DNA from: JAWWOW01 sp033851265
GTDB lineage: Bacteria > Actinomycetota > Actinomycetes > JAWWOW01
Reading direction: 5' to 3'
Length of the DNA: 64,000 nt
NCBI GenBank assembly: GCA_033851265.1
Contig: JAWWOW010000005.1
Span: 248,001-312,000, forward strand
A program made the position numbers and the translations under genes. Positions 16,233 through 25,070 of this stretch are shown piece after piece. The notes below the pieces were generated by a model. It saw only the letters and a program-made list of their open reading frames with translations. It ran no database searches and was not told where the DNA came from. Every line of letters starts with the position of its first letter. Within the stretch, counting starts at the first letter, position 1.

Positions 16233-16763
16233 ATGGCAGTTGAAGCTGGTATTCGTGAGGTCGGCGATGCGGCCGAGCGGGTGCAGCGTGACTATGGTCG
16301 CGATGACTCCCCGCTGGGTGGTTATCTGGCGACGAACGCGGTGTACGTCGCTCTGAGCGCTGGGCTGCTCGGACTCGCCCGCGCTCGCCGCGTGAAGCTG
16401 CCGAAGCGAATCTCAGCCGGTGATCTCACCCTGCTTGCTGTCGCGACGCACAAGATGAGTCGCACGCTCGCCAAGGACTCGGTCACCAGCCCGTTGCGTG
16501 CACCATTCACTCGGTTCAAGGGTGCTGCGGACTCGCCGGGGGAGGTGATCGAGGAGGTGCACGGCAGCGGGTGGCGCAAGGCCGTCGGTGAGCTACTCAC
16601 CTGCCCCTTCTGCCTTGATCAGTGGGTCGCTACCGGATTCGTTGCGGGTCTGGTGGCGGCGCCCCGCGCGACGCGGCTCATCGCCTCGACGTTCGCCGTA
16701 CGTTCTGGCGCTGATCTGCTGCACCATGCGTACGTCGCAACGGAGCGGTTGGCCAACAAGTAG
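16233..16763 (+). CDS. DUF1360 family membrane protein
   Basis: A 176-residue protein from ATG 16233. Hydrophobic stretches (ATNAVYVALSAGLLGLA; WVATGFVAGLVAAP) and the signature LLTCPFCLDQWVATGF with the CxxC pair are typical of DUF1360, a family related to the Bacillus YjcA coat-associated protein. KMSRTLAKDSVTSPLRAPFT is also family-like. The role is unknown. It is divergent from the SCO6745 gene and converges on the epimerase with one base between. Confidence 0.85.
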   Translation: MAVEAGIREVGDAAERVQRDYGRDDSPLGGYLATNAVYVALSAGLLGLARARRVKLPKRISAGDLTLLAVATHKMSRTLAKDSVTSPLRAPFTRFKGAADSPGEVIEEVHGSGWRKAVGELLTCPFCLDQWVATGFVAGLVAAPRATRLIASTFAVRSGADLLHHAYVATERLANK

Positions 16764-16764
16764 T

Positions 16765-17796
16765 TCAGGGCGTCGGTAAGTGAGCGAGCGCCGTGCCCGC
16801 GTGCTTAGGTTCGAGCCGACCGACACTGACGAGGCCGAGCAACGCGTCGCGAATCGTTTCGTGCAAATCGCGCAGGTTGATCCCGAGGTCTTCGCGGATG
16901 CCGCGGTCGTCGGTCGGGACCCACAACGTGAGCAGGTTCATGCCTTCGTGGGTGAACACCGAGTCGATCGGCACGACGTGCATCGCCGCGTCCACGGCGT
17001 ACCCGAGTGCACGCAGACCACCGCCCGGCATCGGGACGATCGGGAACCTGCGACCGGTCACCTCGCGCAGCACGCGCGCATACTCCGGCATCCGGACGAA
17101 GTGACCGCCGCACATGTAGCGGCGGGGCCCGCGACCCGGTTGCAATGCAGCGGCGTGGATCAGTGCAAGGTCGCGCACGTCGATGACGGACAGCGCGCCG
17201 GCGGACAGCATCACGCCATAGCGCGCGTACGGCTCTAAGGCGCGGATCGACTCACCGAGCGCAGCGCCCGCGGGCGGGCCCCACACGGCGGCCGGGTAGG
17301 TGATGACGATCGGAGCGCCTTCGGCCTGGCGCCTGCGCACGTGCTCCTCGGCGAGGGATTTCGACTGGCCGTACGCCGCTTCCGACGTCGCGGGCGGCAG
17401 GTTCGCATGAATCAGGGGTACGCCGGGCTGCCACAGCGCGGCGACGCTCGACACATGGATGATCGGGTCACAGCCTTGGGCGATCGCGGCATCAATGACG
17501 ACCTCAGTGCCGCGGGGGTTCGACGCGAGCACCTCGGCACCACGTCGGCGTTCCACGGACACCTCGGCGGCCGCATGGAAGACCGCGTCGCACCCGTCGA
17601 GAGCACGACCGACGATCTGCTCGTCGCGCATGTCGCCGACGACGTAGTCGTCGATGGTGACGCCGAGCGGATGGAGACTCTCCTCGATGCGTTTCGGGCT
17701 GCGGACGAGCAACCGCACCGAGTGCCCAGCGTCGTTGAGCGCCTTGACCGTGTGCGCACCGATGAAGCCGGTGCCCCCGGTTACGAGGACGCGCAT
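16765..17796 (-). CDS. NAD(P)-dependent epimerase/dehydratase (extended SDR)
   Basis: A 343-residue Rossmann enzyme from ATG 17796 (MRVLVTGGTGFIGAHT, glycine motif TGGTGFIG). An upstream GTG at 17820 overlapping the aldehyde dehydrogenase stop is an alternative. The active-site Tyr-Lys pair is YGQSK with Ser in HVSSVAAL. The domain resembles dihydroflavonol reductase and 3-beta-hydroxysteroid dehydrogenase-type SDRs. It immediately follows the aldehyde dehydrogenase, so the two are one operon, probably oxidising lipid- or steroid-derived alcohols; the substrate is inference. Confidence 0.85.
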   Translation of the reverse strand: MRVLVTGGTGFIGAHTVKALNDAGHSVRLLVRSPKRIEESLHPLGVTIDDYVVGDMRDEQIVGRALDGCDAVFHAAAEVSVERRRGAEVLASNPRGTEVVIDAAIAQGCDPIIHVSSVAALWQPGVPLIHANLPPATSEAAYGQSKSLAEEHVRRRQAEGAPIVITYPAAVWGPPAGAALGESIRALEPYARYGVMLSAGALSVIDVRDLALIHAAALQPGRGPRRYMCGGHFVRMPEYARVLREVTGRRFPIVPMPGGGLRALGYAVDAAMHVVPIDSVFTHEGMNLLTLWVPTDDRGIREDLGINLRDLHETIRDALLGLVSVGRLEPKHAGTALAHLPTP

Positions 17797-17812
17797 ATGC
17801 GGACCGGCAGCG

Positions 17813-19261
17813 TCAGCCACTCCAGCCGAGCGGCATCAGGATCTGCTTGGTCTCGGTGAAAGCCAGGAGTCCTTCGACCCCGTCTTCGCGGCCGATGCCG
17901 GAGTTCTTGTATCCGCCGAACGGTCCGGCCATGTCGAAGGCGTACCAGTTGATGGCAAACGTGCCGGTGCGCACACGCCGGGCGATGTCGAGGCCGCGTT
18001 CGATGTCGTTGGTCCAGACCGATCCTGCGAGTCCATAGTCGGAGTCGTTCGCGATCCGGACGGCTTCGTCGACGTCGTCGTACGGGATCACCGACAGGAC
18101 GGGACCGAAGATCTCCTCCTGAGCAATCGTCATCTTGTTGTCGACGTTGGCGAAGACCGTGGGTTCGACGTACCAGCCGGTGTCGAGACCGGCTGGCCGG
18201 CCACCGCCGGTGACCAGTCGCGCGCCTTCTGCCTTGCCCTTCGCGATGTAGCCCTCGACGCGGTCCCGCTGGCGTTCGGCGACCAGCGGTCCCATCTGCG
18301 CTTCTGGGTCGTTCGGCGGGCCGACCTTGAACGCGGCAGCGGCGGCGGCGACCGCCTCGGTGATCTCGTCGTAGCGCGCCCGCGGCGCGAGGATGCGCGT
18401 CTGCGCAACGCACGCCTGGCCGCTGTTGTTGAGGCCGGAGCCGACGAGACCGTCGACGTTTGCAGCGAGGTCGAAGTCCTCGAGCAGTATCGCTGCCGAT
18501 TTGCCGCCGAGCTCCAAGGTGCAGCGCTTCAACCGCTCCGCCGCCAGGGCGCCGACCTTCTTGCCGGCCGCGACACTGCCGGTGAAGCTCACCTTGTCGA
18601 TGCCGGGGTGGGTGACGAGATGCTCGCCGACCTCGCGGCCAGCCGGGAGGACCGACAGCACGCCTTCGGGGAGTCCGGCCTCGGCGAACCATTCTGCAAC
18701 GATGTTGGTGGCGAGTGGTGTCTCTGGCGCTGGCTTGAGTACGACGGTGCAACCCGCGAGCAGCGCCGGAACGAGTTTGTTGAACGCGAGGAACAGCGGG
18801 ACGTTCCACGCGATGATCGCGGCGACCACCCCGACGGGCTCCTTGCGCACGCGGAACGTGCCGAAGATGCCCTGCTTCTCCTCTTCCCACGGGAAGCTGT
18901 CGGCGAGTGCGGGGTACCAGCCGAGCACAGCCTGCGACGGGAAGACCTGCATCATCTGCACGGGCAGCGCGGGCTGACCCAACTCGCTGGAGATGACCTG
19001 CACGATGTCGTCGGTGCGAGCGCTGAGCGTCTCGAGCACCTTCGTCAGGATGGCGGCGCGCTCGCTTGGCGCCATCGTCGGCCATGGACCCTCGTCGAAC
19101 GCCTTGCGCGCGGCGGCAACCGCTGCATCAACGTCGGCCTCGACGGCTTCCGGCGTACTGCCGACGCGTTCGAGTGTTGCGGGGGAGTGGACCTCGATGA
19201 TCCGGTCACTTGCGGGTGTGACCCACTCGCCACCGATGAACAGCTTGTCGTAGTCGCGCAT
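17813..19261 (-). CDS. aldehyde dehydrogenase (NAD-dependent)
   Basis: A 482-residue class 3-type ALDH from ATG 19261 (MRDYDKLFIGGEW). Catalytic Cys284 is in NNSGQACVAQTRI, general base Glu250 in LELGGKSAAI, and the cofactor motif FTGSVAAGKK is present. The C-terminal GPFGGYKNSGIGRE motif is canonical. Length is normal. A perfect palindromic operator (19300-19314) lies 39 bases upstream. Co-transcribed with the epimerase; the long open frame on the opposite strand is an artefact. Substrate not determined. Confidence 0.95.
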   Translation of the reverse strand: MRDYDKLFIGGEWVTPASDRIIEVHSPATLERVGSTPEAVEADVDAAVAAARKAFDEGPWPTMAPSERAAILTKVLETLSARTDDIVQVISSELGQPALPVQMMQVFPSQAVLGWYPALADSFPWEEEKQGIFGTFRVRKEPVGVVAAIIAWNVPLFLAFNKLVPALLAGCTVVLKPAPETPLATNIVAEWFAEAGLPEGVLSVLPAGREVGEHLVTHPGIDKVSFTGSVAAGKKVGALAAERLKRCTLELGGKSAAILLEDFDLAANVDGLVGSGLNNSGQACVAQTRILAPRARYDEITEAVAAAAAAFKVGPPNDPEAQMGPLVAERQRDRVEGYIAKGKAEGARLVTGGGRPAGLDTGWYVEPTVFANVDNKMTIAQEEIFGPVLSVIPYDDVDEAVRIANDSDYGLAGSVWTNDIERGLDIARRVRTGTFAINWYAFDMAGPFGGYKNSGIGREDGVEGLLAFTETKQILMPLGWSG

Positions 19262-19299
19262 GACCCCTCCGGCTCCGCCCATGTCGTTCGCTGCGAGAC

Positions 19300-19314
19300 C
19301 TGACAGTGTGTCAG
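19300..19314. promoter_or_regulatory. 15-bp palindromic operator upstream of aldehyde dehydrogenase
   Basis: CTGACA-GTG-TGTCAG, a perfect 6-bp inverted repeat around a 3-bp centre, 39-53 bases upstream of the ALDH start. This size and symmetry fit a TetR-type repressor site. No TetR gene adjoins it, so the regulator is probably elsewhere. Confidence 0.55.
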
Positions 19315-19369
19315 ATGGTTTGCCTCGTCGCCCGGACGGTGATCGAGGACGAGAGTCCGTGCCGGGGGA

Positions 19370-19843
19370 GTGACCTGCCTGTTGCGTCCGGGACTGTCCC
19401 GTCATGATCGATGGTGTGCGCGACAGTCCGAACGCTGGTGGAAGCTCATTGCAATGGCCGGTGTCGTCGTTGCGCTGTTAGGTGTCGCGGCTACCTACGC
19501 GGTCCGCTACCAACCCGTCCGTCATGCGTGCGAGGCCATGACCGCGCAATCGAGCGATTGGCAGATCGACGAGTCGGCCCCGACGGTGGATACGACGAGC
19601 GTCGTTCGGGCAGCCCAGAAAGTGCAGCGAACGGCTGAACACGTCAGCGATCCCGAGGTTCGGGCGGCCGGACTCACCCTGTCGTCGAGCTTGTCCGCGC
19701 TGGCGGACGCGTACACAGTCAAATGGGTTCAGGACCCCGACTCGAACCAATCACGATGGGGTGTAGCAAGAGTGCGGGTCAACACGGCGTGGACGAATAT
19801 GCGCGTGGCCTGCAACCTGCCGACTGTCTTCGAAGAGGACTAA
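19370..19843 (+). CDS. membrane-anchored extracytoplasmic protein, function unknown
   Basis: Up to 157 residues; start uncertain (GTG 19370, TTG 19382 or ATG 19454). A basic stretch (RQSERWWK) precedes one membrane helix (LIAMAGVVVALLGVAATYAV). The rest is a hydrophilic, mostly helical domain with two cysteines (HACEAM, RVACNL) that could form a disulfide. No family is recognised. It is divergent from the ALDH operon and converges on the IclR gene. Confidence 0.6.
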   Translation: MTCLLRPGLSRHDRWCARQSERWWKLIAMAGVVVALLGVAATYAVRYQPVRHACEAMTAQSSDWQIDESAPTVDTTSVVRAAQKVQRTAEHVSDPEVRAAGLTLSSSLSALADAYTVKWVQDPDSNQSRWGVARVRVNTAWTNMRVACNLPTVFEED

Positions 19844-19858
19844 CTCCCGCGCGGTGAT

Positions 19859-20770
19859 TCAGCCACGGCTCCAGGGATCGTGGCCGCCGATGCTGGCCGT
19901 CACCTCGTCAGCGGTACGCATGAGCGAGGTGGCAGCGGTGCGGACGTCAGTGCCGGAGATGCCCGATCGCATCGGCAGGACGGCGAGCAGGAACGCCATG
20001 TGTCCGCTGCGTTCGAACACCGGCGCGCAGATCGTGCTGACGTCGTACCTCTTGCGTCCGTTGAGATCGCCGATGAGATAGGGCTGTACGCCGGCCGGCA
20101 TGCGTTGTTGGAGCAGCTCGCCGAGCCGCGCTGCCAACTGCGTGTCGGCGACGTCGGACAGCAACGCGTAAAGACCCGCATCCGGTTCGCCGAGCCCGAC
20201 AACGAGATGACCGCGGGTGCGGCTGGACTCGACAACGGTGCGCAGCTGCTCGGGTTCGGTCGTCAGCGGGGGCAGCGGTTCGCTCGCGAGCCATGCCTCG
20301 ACCGTGCGGTCGTCCTCCCAAGCGACGAACATGACACCGGACGGCGGGGCGAACGGATAGCGCTGGCCGACGCGGAACGCGGGGCCAAGTGCAGTGTTCG
20401 TCCGGCCGGGCGGGTCGGTGCGAGCGAGCACGGTGACGAGGTCATCGACGACGGCGGACGCCGTGCAGGCCATCCCCACCTCGCGGGTGAGCGACGCCAT
20501 GTGCGGCCGGGCCAGGTGGACCGCCGCGAAGCCTTCTTCGGCGGCTGCGCCCGCAGCGAGCATGGTGGCCCCGGGGCGGTAGGTCTTGGTGCCGGGGTCG
20601 CGGGACAGCCAGCCTGACTCGGCCAGCTCGTTGAGGATGCCGAGGCAGGTGGCCTTGCTGATGCCGGTGTCTTTGGCGAGCTCGGCGAGCGTGAAACTGT
20701 GACCCGGCCGGCGTACGACGGTGTCGAGGAGTTGGGCCACTCGTCTGGTCGGTGGAGACTGCCTGGACAC
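19859..20770 (-). CDS. IclR family transcriptional regulator
   Basis: A 303-residue regulator from GTG 20770 with GAGGAG upstream. N-terminal winged helix (RRVAQLLDTVVRRPGHSFTLAELAKDTGISKATCLGILNELAESGWL), then an IclR effector-binding domain (about residues 90-290). It is divergent from the luciferase-like monooxygenase gene, and an inverted repeat TTGCA-AATG-TGCAA lies between the two starts. It probably controls the 20854-24581 operon in response to a catabolic intermediate. Confidence 0.88.
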   Translation of the reverse strand: MSRQSPPTRRVAQLLDTVVRRPGHSFTLAELAKDTGISKATCLGILNELAESGWLSRDPGTKTYRPGATMLAAGAAAEEGFAAVHLARPHMASLTREVGMACTASAVVDDLVTVLARTDPPGRTNTALGPAFRVGQRYPFAPPSGVMFVAWEDDRTVEAWLASEPLPPLTTEPEQLRTVVESSRTRGHLVVGLGEPDAGLYALLSDVADTQLAARLGELLQQRMPAGVQPYLIGDLNGRKRYDVSTICAPVFERSGHMAFLLAVLPMRSGISGTDVRTAATSLMRTADEVTASIGGHDPWSRG

Positions 20771-20812
20771 GAACGCTCCTCTGCCGGTAGCGTTCCCATA
20801 CTGCACCAGGTC

Positions 20813-20828
20813 GTTGCAAATGTGCAAC
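20813..20828. promoter_or_regulatory. inverted repeat between the divergent IclR and monooxygenase genes
   Basis: GTTGCA (20813-20818) and TGCAAC (20823-20828) separated by four bases, 26 bases upstream of the ATG at 20854 and 43 bases upstream of the IclR start. The position fits the operator of the IclR regulator, controlling both genes. Confidence 0.6.
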
Positions 20829-20853
20829 AACCGCTCCTCAGGAGGACACGCAC

Positions 20854-21984
20854 ATGGAGTTCGGCCTCTTCATCCAGAACTTCGTCCCGAACTCCCGGCG
20901 CGCGGTCGATCCCGACGCCGAACACCACGCGATCTTCGAAGACATCGAAGCCGTGATCGCCGCCGACAAGGCCGGCTTCAAATACGTGTGGCTCACCGAG
21001 CACCACTTCCTCGACGAGTACTCCCACCTATCGGCCAACGATGTCGTCGCGGGCTATCTCGCTGCGAAGACCGAGCGCATCCACGTCGGCTCCGGCATCT
21101 TCAACCCGCTGCCGCAGGTCAACCACCCGGCCAAGGTCGCGGAGCGAGTCAACTATCTCGACCAGCTGACGCACGGCCGGTTCGAGTTCGGCACCGGTCG
21201 CGGCGCGGGCAGCCACGAGATCCTCGGCTTCCTCCATCACGCGGGCATCACCGACACGAACATCACGAAGGAAATCTGGGAAGACGTCATCCACGAGTTC
21301 CCGAAGATGTTCATGCAGGAGACCTACGAGGGTTACGAGGGCAAGTACTGGTCGCTGCCGCCGCGCAAGATCCTGCCCCGTCCCTACGGCAAGGGGCACG
21401 CGCCGATGTGGTACGCCGCGGGCAATCCGCCGTCCTACGAGATGGCCGGCCGGATGGGCCTCGGCGTGCTCGGCTTCTCCCTCGACAGCCTCGACAAGGT
21501 GGAGAAGCTGCGGTCGGCGTACAAGAACGGCATCGCCAACGCGGAGCCGGTCGGAGCGTTCGCCAACGACAACATCATGAGCTGCATCGCGGCCTACGTC
21601 GCCGAGGACAAGCAGAAGGCGATCGACTCCTACGTCAACTGCAAGCCGAACTATCTCGTCAGCAACGTCTATCGCTACCACGACACGTTCCCCCGTCCTG
21701 CGCACATCCCGGCGTGGCCAGAACTGCTGGCGGACGGCACACCGGAGATGGCAGAGCTCGGTGCGCAGTACGGCGGCCTTGTCATCGGATCGCCTGATGA
21801 CGCGCTCGCGCAATGCAAGCGCTGGGAAGAGACCGGGATCGACCAGCTCGTGTTCGGCATCGGACCGGCACCGATCGAGGAGACGCTCGAGATGATCCGG
21901 CTGATGGGCGAGCACGTCATCCCGAAGATCGACACCGACCCCGTGCACCGGACGACCAAGTTCCGCGAAGCAGCCAAGGTCTGA
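20854..21984 (+). CDS. LLM-class flavin-dependent monooxygenase (luciferase-like)
   Basis: A 376-residue TIM-barrel flavoenzyme, ATG 20854 with AGGAGG nine bases upstream. Family motifs: ADKAGFKYVWLTEHHFLDEYSHLS, TERIHVGSGIFNPL, and VAERVNYLDQLTHGRFEFGTGRG. Enzymes of this type oxidise long-chain or ring substrates with reduced FMN or F420. It leads an operon with the MaoC-DUF35 fusion and the Ltp2-like thiolase, which suggests lipid or steroid catabolism. The substrate is unknown. Confidence 0.9.
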   Translation: MEFGLFIQNFVPNSRRAVDPDAEHHAIFEDIEAVIAADKAGFKYVWLTEHHFLDEYSHLSANDVVAGYLAAKTERIHVGSGIFNPLPQVNHPAKVAERVNYLDQLTHGRFEFGTGRGAGSHEILGFLHHAGITDTNITKEIWEDVIHEFPKMFMQETYEGYEGKYWSLPPRKILPRPYGKGHAPMWYAAGNPPSYEMAGRMGLGVLGFSLDSLDKVEKLRSAYKNGIANAEPVGAFANDNIMSCIAAYVAEDKQKAIDSYVNCKPNYLVSNVYRYHDTFPRPAHIPAWPELLADGTPEMAELGAQYGGLVIGSPDDALAQCKRWEETGIDQLVFGIGPAPIEETLEMIRLMGEHVIPKIDTDPVHRTTKFREAAKV

Positions 21985-21987
21985 GGA

Positions 21988-23406
21988 GTGACCGACGGGG
22001 ACGCGTTCCTGGCGCAGCTGCGCGCTGACCTGGGCGCGTCCGGGGCGCCGCACGTCGGGCGGCACGCGATCACGACGACGGCGATCGCCGACTGGTGTGA
22101 CGCCATCGGGGATGACAATCCTTGCTACACCGACGAGATGTACGCCGCCGCGTCGATCCACGGCGGCGTTGTTGCACCGCCGGCGACGCTCGACATCTGG
22201 GACCGGCCGGGCCTGCCGGCGAGCCAACCCGGTGGCCGGGCGGGCACCGACCCGCGCAGCAAGGTGATCGCGCTGCTCGAGCAAAGCGGATTCACCTCGG
22301 TCGTCGCCGTCAACTCAGAGCTCGAGTTGCAGCGCTATCTGCGTCCCGGTGAGGTGCTGCAGAACGTGCAGATCCTCGAAGACGTCTCCCCGGAGAAGCA
22401 CACCGGTCTGGGCAGCGGACACTTCGTCACCACACGCCACCGCTACCTGACTGTCGATGGCGAGCATGTCGGCGACCTGTTGTTCCGCATCCTGAAGTTC
22501 AAGCCCGGCACGGCCCGCGTCGCTGCACCTGAAGAAGGCGCACCGGCCAAACCCGACCCTGACCCGGCACTGCGACCGCGACCGGCGATCAATCGCGACA
22601 ACCAGTTCTTCTGGGACGGCGCCCGGCAACACGAGCTGCGCATCCAACGCTGCACCGGCTGCGGCGCGCTGCACTTCCCGCCGTCACCGCGGTGCTGGGA
22701 GTGCGGCGCGTTCACCTACGACTGGGTCGTGTCCTCCGGCCGTGGCCGCCTCTACTCCTACGCCGTCCCGCACTACCCGCAAGCCAACGGCTTCGACTAT
22801 CCCGTGCTCGTCGGCCTGGTCGAGCTCGATGAGGGCGTGCGCCTGGTGTCGAACATCGTCGGCTGTCGACGTGAGCACCTGCAGGTCGGCATGCCGCTCG
22901 AGTTGGAATGGCTCGACAGTCACCCCGCACTCGTGGAGGGTGCGTCGGACTCTCGCGGTGCCGTATCACTTCCGCAGTTCCGCCCTGCGACGCCGCGACG
23001 GAACGAGCAGACGCTCCGCGCCGCCGAGGTCGAGGGCCAGCGGCTGCCGATCTGGTCATTGCCGGTGACGCCGACTCTTGTGGTCAGTGGCGCACTTGCC
23101 ACCCGCGACTTCACTCCGGTGCATCACGACCGTGATCTCGCGATCCGCCAAGGTTCGAAGGACATCTTCCTGAACATCAACACGACGCTCGGTCTCATGG
23201 CGCGTTACGTCACCGACTGGGCCGGCCCCGAGGCAAGGGTGAGCGCGCTGCGCGTGCGGCTCGGCGCATCGGCGTACCCCAATGACCCCCTGACGTTCGA
23301 GGGCGCGGTGCAAACCATCGACGGCAATGCGGTCACGGTCGGTGTTCGTGCATCGAACTCGCTCGGTGATCATGCATCCGGCACGGTGGAGCTGGTCTTG
23401 CCATGA
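21988..23406 (+). CDS. MaoC hydratase - DUF35 - MaoC fusion (ChsH2-ChsH1-like enoyl-CoA hydratase)
   Basis: A 472-residue three-part protein from GTG 21988. Residues 1-165 are a MaoC/FAS1-type hot-dog domain (IGDDNPCYTDEMYAAASIHGGVVAPPATL). Residues about 190-320 are DUF35: a zinc ribbon with two Cys pairs (CTGCG and CWECG) plus an OB fold (GRGRLYSYAVPHYPQ). The C-terminal ~130 residues are a second MaoC domain (LATRDFTPVHHDRDLAIRQG) with Asp/His where catalytic residues are expected. In Mycobacterium the steroid side-chain hydratase is two proteins, ChsH1 (MaoC) and ChsH2 (MaoC+DUF35); here the order looks like ChsH2 fused to ChsH1. Its stop overlaps the thiolase start. Confidence 0.85.
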   Translation: MTDGDAFLAQLRADLGASGAPHVGRHAITTTAIADWCDAIGDDNPCYTDEMYAAASIHGGVVAPPATLDIWDRPGLPASQPGGRAGTDPRSKVIALLEQSGFTSVVAVNSELELQRYLRPGEVLQNVQILEDVSPEKHTGLGSGHFVTTRHRYLTVDGEHVGDLLFRILKFKPGTARVAAPEEGAPAKPDPDPALRPRPAINRDNQFFWDGARQHELRIQRCTGCGALHFPPSPRCWECGAFTYDWVVSSGRGRLYSYAVPHYPQANGFDYPVLVGLVELDEGVRLVSNIVGCRREHLQVGMPLELEWLDSHPALVEGASDSRGAVSLPQFRPATPRRNEQTLRAAEVEGQRLPIWSLPVTPTLVVSGALATRDFTPVHHDRDLAIRQGSKDIFLNINTTLGLMARYVTDWAGPEARVSALRVRLGASAYPNDPLTFEGAVQTIDGNAVTVGVRASNSLGDHASGTVELVLP

Positions 23407-24581
23407 CCAAGCACGGTTACGCCGGCAACACGGCGATCGTCGGCATCGGCGCAACGGAGTTCTCCAAGAACTCCGGCCGCAGTGAGTTGCAACTCGCCCT
23501 CGAAGCCTGTGTCGCAGCGTGCGCGGACGCGGGGATCGACCCGTCGCAGGTCAACGGGCTGTCGACCTTCACGATGGAGACGAATCCAGAGACCGACATC
23601 ATGCGCAGCCTCGGCATCAAAGAGCTGACGCACTTCAGTCGGATCCACTTCGGCGGCGGCGCGCCGTGCGGCACCGTGCAGTACGCCGCCATGGCCGTCA
23701 ACGAGGGCGTCGCTGACTATGTGCTCTGCTACCGCGCGTTCAACGAACGGTCGGGCGCGCGCTTCGGTGCCGGCGTACAGAACCGGCCCGCCGGTGCAAC
23801 AGCCGAGGAAGCGCAATACGCATGGACCTCGCCGTACGGCTTGCTCACACCCGCGTCGTGGGTGGCGATGTTCGCGACCCGGCTGATGCATGAGTACGGC
23901 GTGACCAGCGAAGACTTCGGCCGTGTTGCCGTCGCAGATCGCAAACACGCGGCGACGAACCCGGCGGCGCACTTCTATGGCAAGCCGATCACCTTGCAGG
24001 ACCACCAAGACTCACGCTGGATCGTCGAGCCGCTGCACCTGCTCGATTGCTGCCAGGAAACCGATGGTGGACAAGCGATTCTGGTCACGACGGCGGATCG
24101 TGCGCGCGATCTCAAACAGTCGCCGGTTGTCATCAAGGCGGCTGCCCAAGGGATGGCGGAAGACCAGCAGATGATGCGGTCGTACTTCCGCAACAGCCTG
24201 GTCGGGTTGCCCGAGATGGGCCTGTGCGCGCGCCAGATCTGGGAGAGCTCGGGACTCGGTCCGAACGACGTGCAAACCGCCGTGATCTACGACCACTTCA
24301 CGCCCTTCGTGCTCCCACAACTAGAAGAGTTCGGCTTCTGTAAGCCGGGCGAGGCCAAGGACTTCATCGCCGACGGCGCGATCGAGCTCGGTGGTCGGCT
24401 GCCGGTGAACACCCACGGCGGCCAGCTCGGCGAGGCCTATCTCCACGGCATGAACGGCATCGCGGAAGGCGTGCGACAAGTGCGTGGCAACGCTGTCAAC
24501 CAGGTGCCGGACACCACCAACGTGCTCGTCACTGCGGGCACCGGAGTGCCGACGAGCGCTCTGCTGCTGGGAGCCGGCTAG
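23403..24581 (+). CDS. Ltp2-like thiolase-fold retro-aldolase / lipid-transfer protein
   Basis: A 392-residue thiolase-superfamily protein, ATG 23403 overlapping the upstream stop (ATGA). It carries NTAIVGIGATEFSKNSGRSE, the FGGGAPCGTVQYAAMAV region, VIYDHFTPFVLPQLEEFGF and HGGQLGEAYLHGMNGI, as in actinobacterial Ltp2-type proteins. In steroid degradation Ltp2 cleaves the side chain by retro-aldol chemistry together with the DUF35 domain of ChsH2. The partner domain is encoded immediately upstream, so the two probably form a hydratase-aldolase complex. Confidence 0.88.
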   Translation: MTKHGYAGNTAIVGIGATEFSKNSGRSELQLALEACVAACADAGIDPSQVNGLSTFTMETNPETDIMRSLGIKELTHFSRIHFGGGAPCGTVQYAAMAVNEGVADYVLCYRAFNERSGARFGAGVQNRPAGATAEEAQYAWTSPYGLLTPASWVAMFATRLMHEYGVTSEDFGRVAVADRKHAATNPAAHFYGKPITLQDHQDSRWIVEPLHLLDCCQETDGGQAILVTTADRARDLKQSPVVIKAAAQGMAEDQQMMRSYFRNSLVGLPEMGLCARQIWESSGLGPNDVQTAVIYDHFTPFVLPQLEEFGFCKPGEAKDFIADGAIELGGRLPVNTHGGQLGEAYLHGMNGIAEGVRQVRGNAVNQVPDTTNVLVTAGTGVPTSALLLGAG

Positions 24582-24584
24582 CGC

Positions 24585-25070
24585 TCAGCCGGTTTCCGCA
24601 GCCGCCGGCAGCCGTTGGAGCGTCTCGACCATGCCAGTGCGGTTGTGCTTATCGCGATCTCTGATCCCCATCGCTGGCACCGACGCGACCTTCATCGCGG
24701 CCGGTCGGCGGTCTTCGAACGATTCCGTCACCGACGTACCACTGCTGGTGGGTTCGAAGTCATACCGCCAACGCGCGATAGGGATCCCCGCGAAGCCAAC
24801 CGTCCACTCGATGGCTTTGCCGCGCTGCGCTTCGGTGACGGTGCAGGTCGTGGACCAGCGCAGCGGACCGCGGTGGTTCCGGCCGCGGAACCGGGCACCA
24901 ACGCCTGCCTCGGTCGCGTCGCCGAGCCACGAGCCGCCACTGTTCTCCGGGCTCCACCTACCCATGCCGGGGAGGTCAGCGACCAGGTCGTAGACGCGTT
25001 CAGCCGGCGCGTCGATGTCCACTCTCACTTGCACGCCCACGGCGCACCCTCCCTTGGTCGTCGCCGTCAT
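24585..25070 (-). CDS. SRPBCC family (polyketide cyclase-like) protein
   Basis: A 161-residue START-fold protein from ATG 25070, overlapping the upstream stop (ATGA). Family features are VRVDIDAPAERVYDLVADLPGMGRWSPE and FRGRNHRGPLRWSTTCTV. Such proteins bind hydrophobic ligands. It forms a coupled pair with the DUF2505 protein, which is itself SRPBCC-like. Convergent with the thiolase operon; the ligand is unknown. Confidence 0.85.
   Translation of the reverse strand: MTATTKGGCAVGVQVRVDIDAPAERVYDLVADLPGMGRWSPENSGGSWLGDATEAGVGARFRGRNHRGPLRWSTTCTVTEAQRGKAIEWTVGFAGIPIARWRYDFEPTSSGTSVTESFEDRRPAAMKVASVPAMGIRDRDKHNRTGMVETLQRLPAAAETG

Noticed and set aside
17654..19303. 549-codon open frame antisense to aldehyde dehydrogenase
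   Set aside because: No domain pattern and composition typical of antisense frames of GC-rich genes; the ALDH on the other strand has all catalytic motifs.
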